From Mycolicibacterium brisbanense (lineage in GTDB: Bacteria; Actinomycetota; Actinomycetes; Mycobacteriales; Mycobacteriaceae): a stretch of DNA of 64,000 nucleotides. The stretch covers positions 396,381 to 460,380 of the forward strand of contig NZ_BCSX01000021.1 of assembly GCF_001570425.1 (NCBI RefSeq), read 5' to 3'. The notes beneath the pieces were generated by a model. The model was not told where the DNA came from, searched no databases, and worked only from the letters and a program-made list of their open reading frames with translations. Of the stretch, positions 63,289-64,000 are shown piece after piece; positions within the stretch are counted from its first letter, which is position 1; every line of letters begins with the position of its first letter. Made by a program: the position numbers and the translations under genes.

Positions 63289-63759
63289 GTGGTGCCGCCA
63301 TTGGAATTTACTGACTCAATCCACGTAGCAGCCTCGCCGGAAGCCGTCTACGCCGCCGTGTCCGACGTGACCCGCACCGGCGAGTGGAGTCCGGTCTGCA
63401 AGGAATGCTGGTGGGACGACGATGCCGGGCCGCAAGTCGGCGCCTGGTTCACCGGCCGCAACGTCACGCCCGAACGGGAGTGGCAGACCCGCAGCCAGGT
63501 GGTGGTCGCCGAACCCGGACGCGAATTCGTCTGGGAGGTCAACGAGGGATGGGTGCGCTGGGGCTACGCGATGGCGCCCGAAGATGGCGGTACCCGGCTG
63601 ACCCAGTCCTGGAAGTTTGTGGAACGGGGTCTTGCCGGCTTCCGCGAGCGCTACGGTTGCCGACGCCGACGCTCAGATCGCAGTGCGCGCAGTGACGCCG
63701 CGTTGTCCGGTATCCCGGTGACTCTCGCGGCCATCAAGGCGGTTGTCGAGGCAGGCTGA
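63289..63759 (+). CDS. SRPBCC/polyketide-cyclase-like protein, probable local frameshift near the end
   Basis: About 156 residues with the START-like SRPBCC fold (DSIHVAASPEAVYAAVSDVT, TRTGEWSPVCKECWWDDD, GTRLTQSWKFVERGLAGF). The reading frame is intact to a normal C-terminus (SGIPVTLAAIKAVVEAG). However, codons around 63657-63690 give Cys-Arg4-Ser-Asp-Arg, whereas frame +1 reads DADAQIAVR, which is what SRPBCC homologs have. Two compensating one-base indels seem likely. GTG at 63289 or 63292. Confidence 0.7.
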   Translation: MVPPLEFTDSIHVAASPEAVYAAVSDVTRTGEWSPVCKECWWDDDAGPQVGAWFTGRNVTPEREWQTRSQVVVAEPGREFVWEVNEGWVRWGYAMAPEDGGTRLTQSWKFVERGLAGFRERYGCRRRRSDRSARSDAALSGIPVTLAAIKAVVEAG

Positions 63760-63856
63760 CGGCCGCCAATTCGACGAAACGGTCGTGAATCCCGCGCTGG
63801 CCCTCTTTGCCAGGCTGGTTGTGAGTCATTCATCTACCTGTTTGGGATGGAGGGTT

Positions 63857-64000
63857 ATGTCGATCAGCCCGGGGTTTTCGGCGGCGGAGGTTCGTGCGTT
63901 TGTCGATCGGTATCACCTGCAGCCTCATGGGCAGAAGCGCGGGTGGCTTGCCGCGCAGGGGGTGTCGGAATCGCGGTTGCGGCGGTGGCAGGCGGCGGTG
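63857..64000 (+). CDS. Transposase-like ORF, N-terminal part (truncated by window edge)
   Basis: The first 48 codons of a gene with GGAGGG before the ATG. The sequence SPGFSAAEVRAFVDRYHLQP, then QKRGWLAAQGVSESRLRRWQ, resembles the HTH N-terminus of mobile-element transposase ORFs. No terminal inverted repeat is visible in the 97 bp before it. Classification is tentative because the rest is outside the window. Confidence 0.55.
   Translation, partial: MSISPGFSAAEVRAFVDRYHLQPHGQKRGWLAAQGVSESRLRRWQAAV

Overview
The window is high-GC actinobacterial chromosome around the replication origin. The gene order pcnA-mutT4-(DUF6049)-murJ-sigM-rsmA-trxB-trxC-cwlM ... parB-parA-rsmG-jag-yidC-yidD-rnpA-rpmH-dnaA-oriC-dnaN-gnd-recF-DUF721-gyrB ... 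gyrA-DUF3566-tRNA-Ile-tRNA-Ala is that of a mycobacterium. The gnd gene between dnaN and recF suggests a Mycolicibacterium-type rapid grower. Almost every gene sits in a tight operon, with 4-bp ATGA/GTGA overlaps and many GTG starts.

Layout. (1) 1-11365: conserved cell-wall, redox and sigma-factor genes, ending in cwlM. (2) 11378-17386: an accessory block inserted between cwlM and the parB side. It holds an EmbR-type FHA/BTAD regulator and a PknK-like Ser/Thr kinase fused to an extracellular solute-binding domain (both minus strand). Divergent from them are a 51-residue peptide made of three 15-residue repeats, a TPR protein and an MFS transporter (plus strand), closed by a small ABM-fold monooxygenase. 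I read this as a possible sensor kinase/regulator/repeat-peptide/exporter system. I do not recognise it as a described one. (3) 17513-23724: an acetyltransferase-like hypothetical gene, then parB, parA, rsmG, jag, yidC, yidD, rnpA and rpmH on the minus strand, with two perfect parS palindromes inside parA and at the start of rsmG. (4) 23725-32419: dnaA, oriC (25689-26288), dnaN, gnd, recF, DUF721 and gyrB on the plus strand. (5) 32520-58742: a complete ESX/type VII secretion locus lying between gyrB and gyrA, which are normally adjacent. It encodes EccA, EccB, EccC (single chain), EccE, MycP, EspG, two Esx proteins, PE and PPE proteins, two YbaB-like proteins, two EspI-like ParA/MinD ATPases and two different EccD proteins on opposite strands. 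A small/large candidate substrate pair and an SDR gene follow. (6) 58934-64000: gyrA, a DUF3566 membrane protein, tRNA-Ile, a DLW-39-like micro-protein, tRNA-Ala, a repeat-bearing putative lipoprotein, an SRPBCC protein and the start of a transposase-like ORF.

How the parts relate. The core genes cover replication initiation, segregation, topology and envelope assembly. The two accessory blocks (11378-17386 and 32520-58742) interrupt otherwise conserved gene order and are the parts most worth attention. Assignments were made by reading translated sequence and recalling family signatures; no database search was possible.
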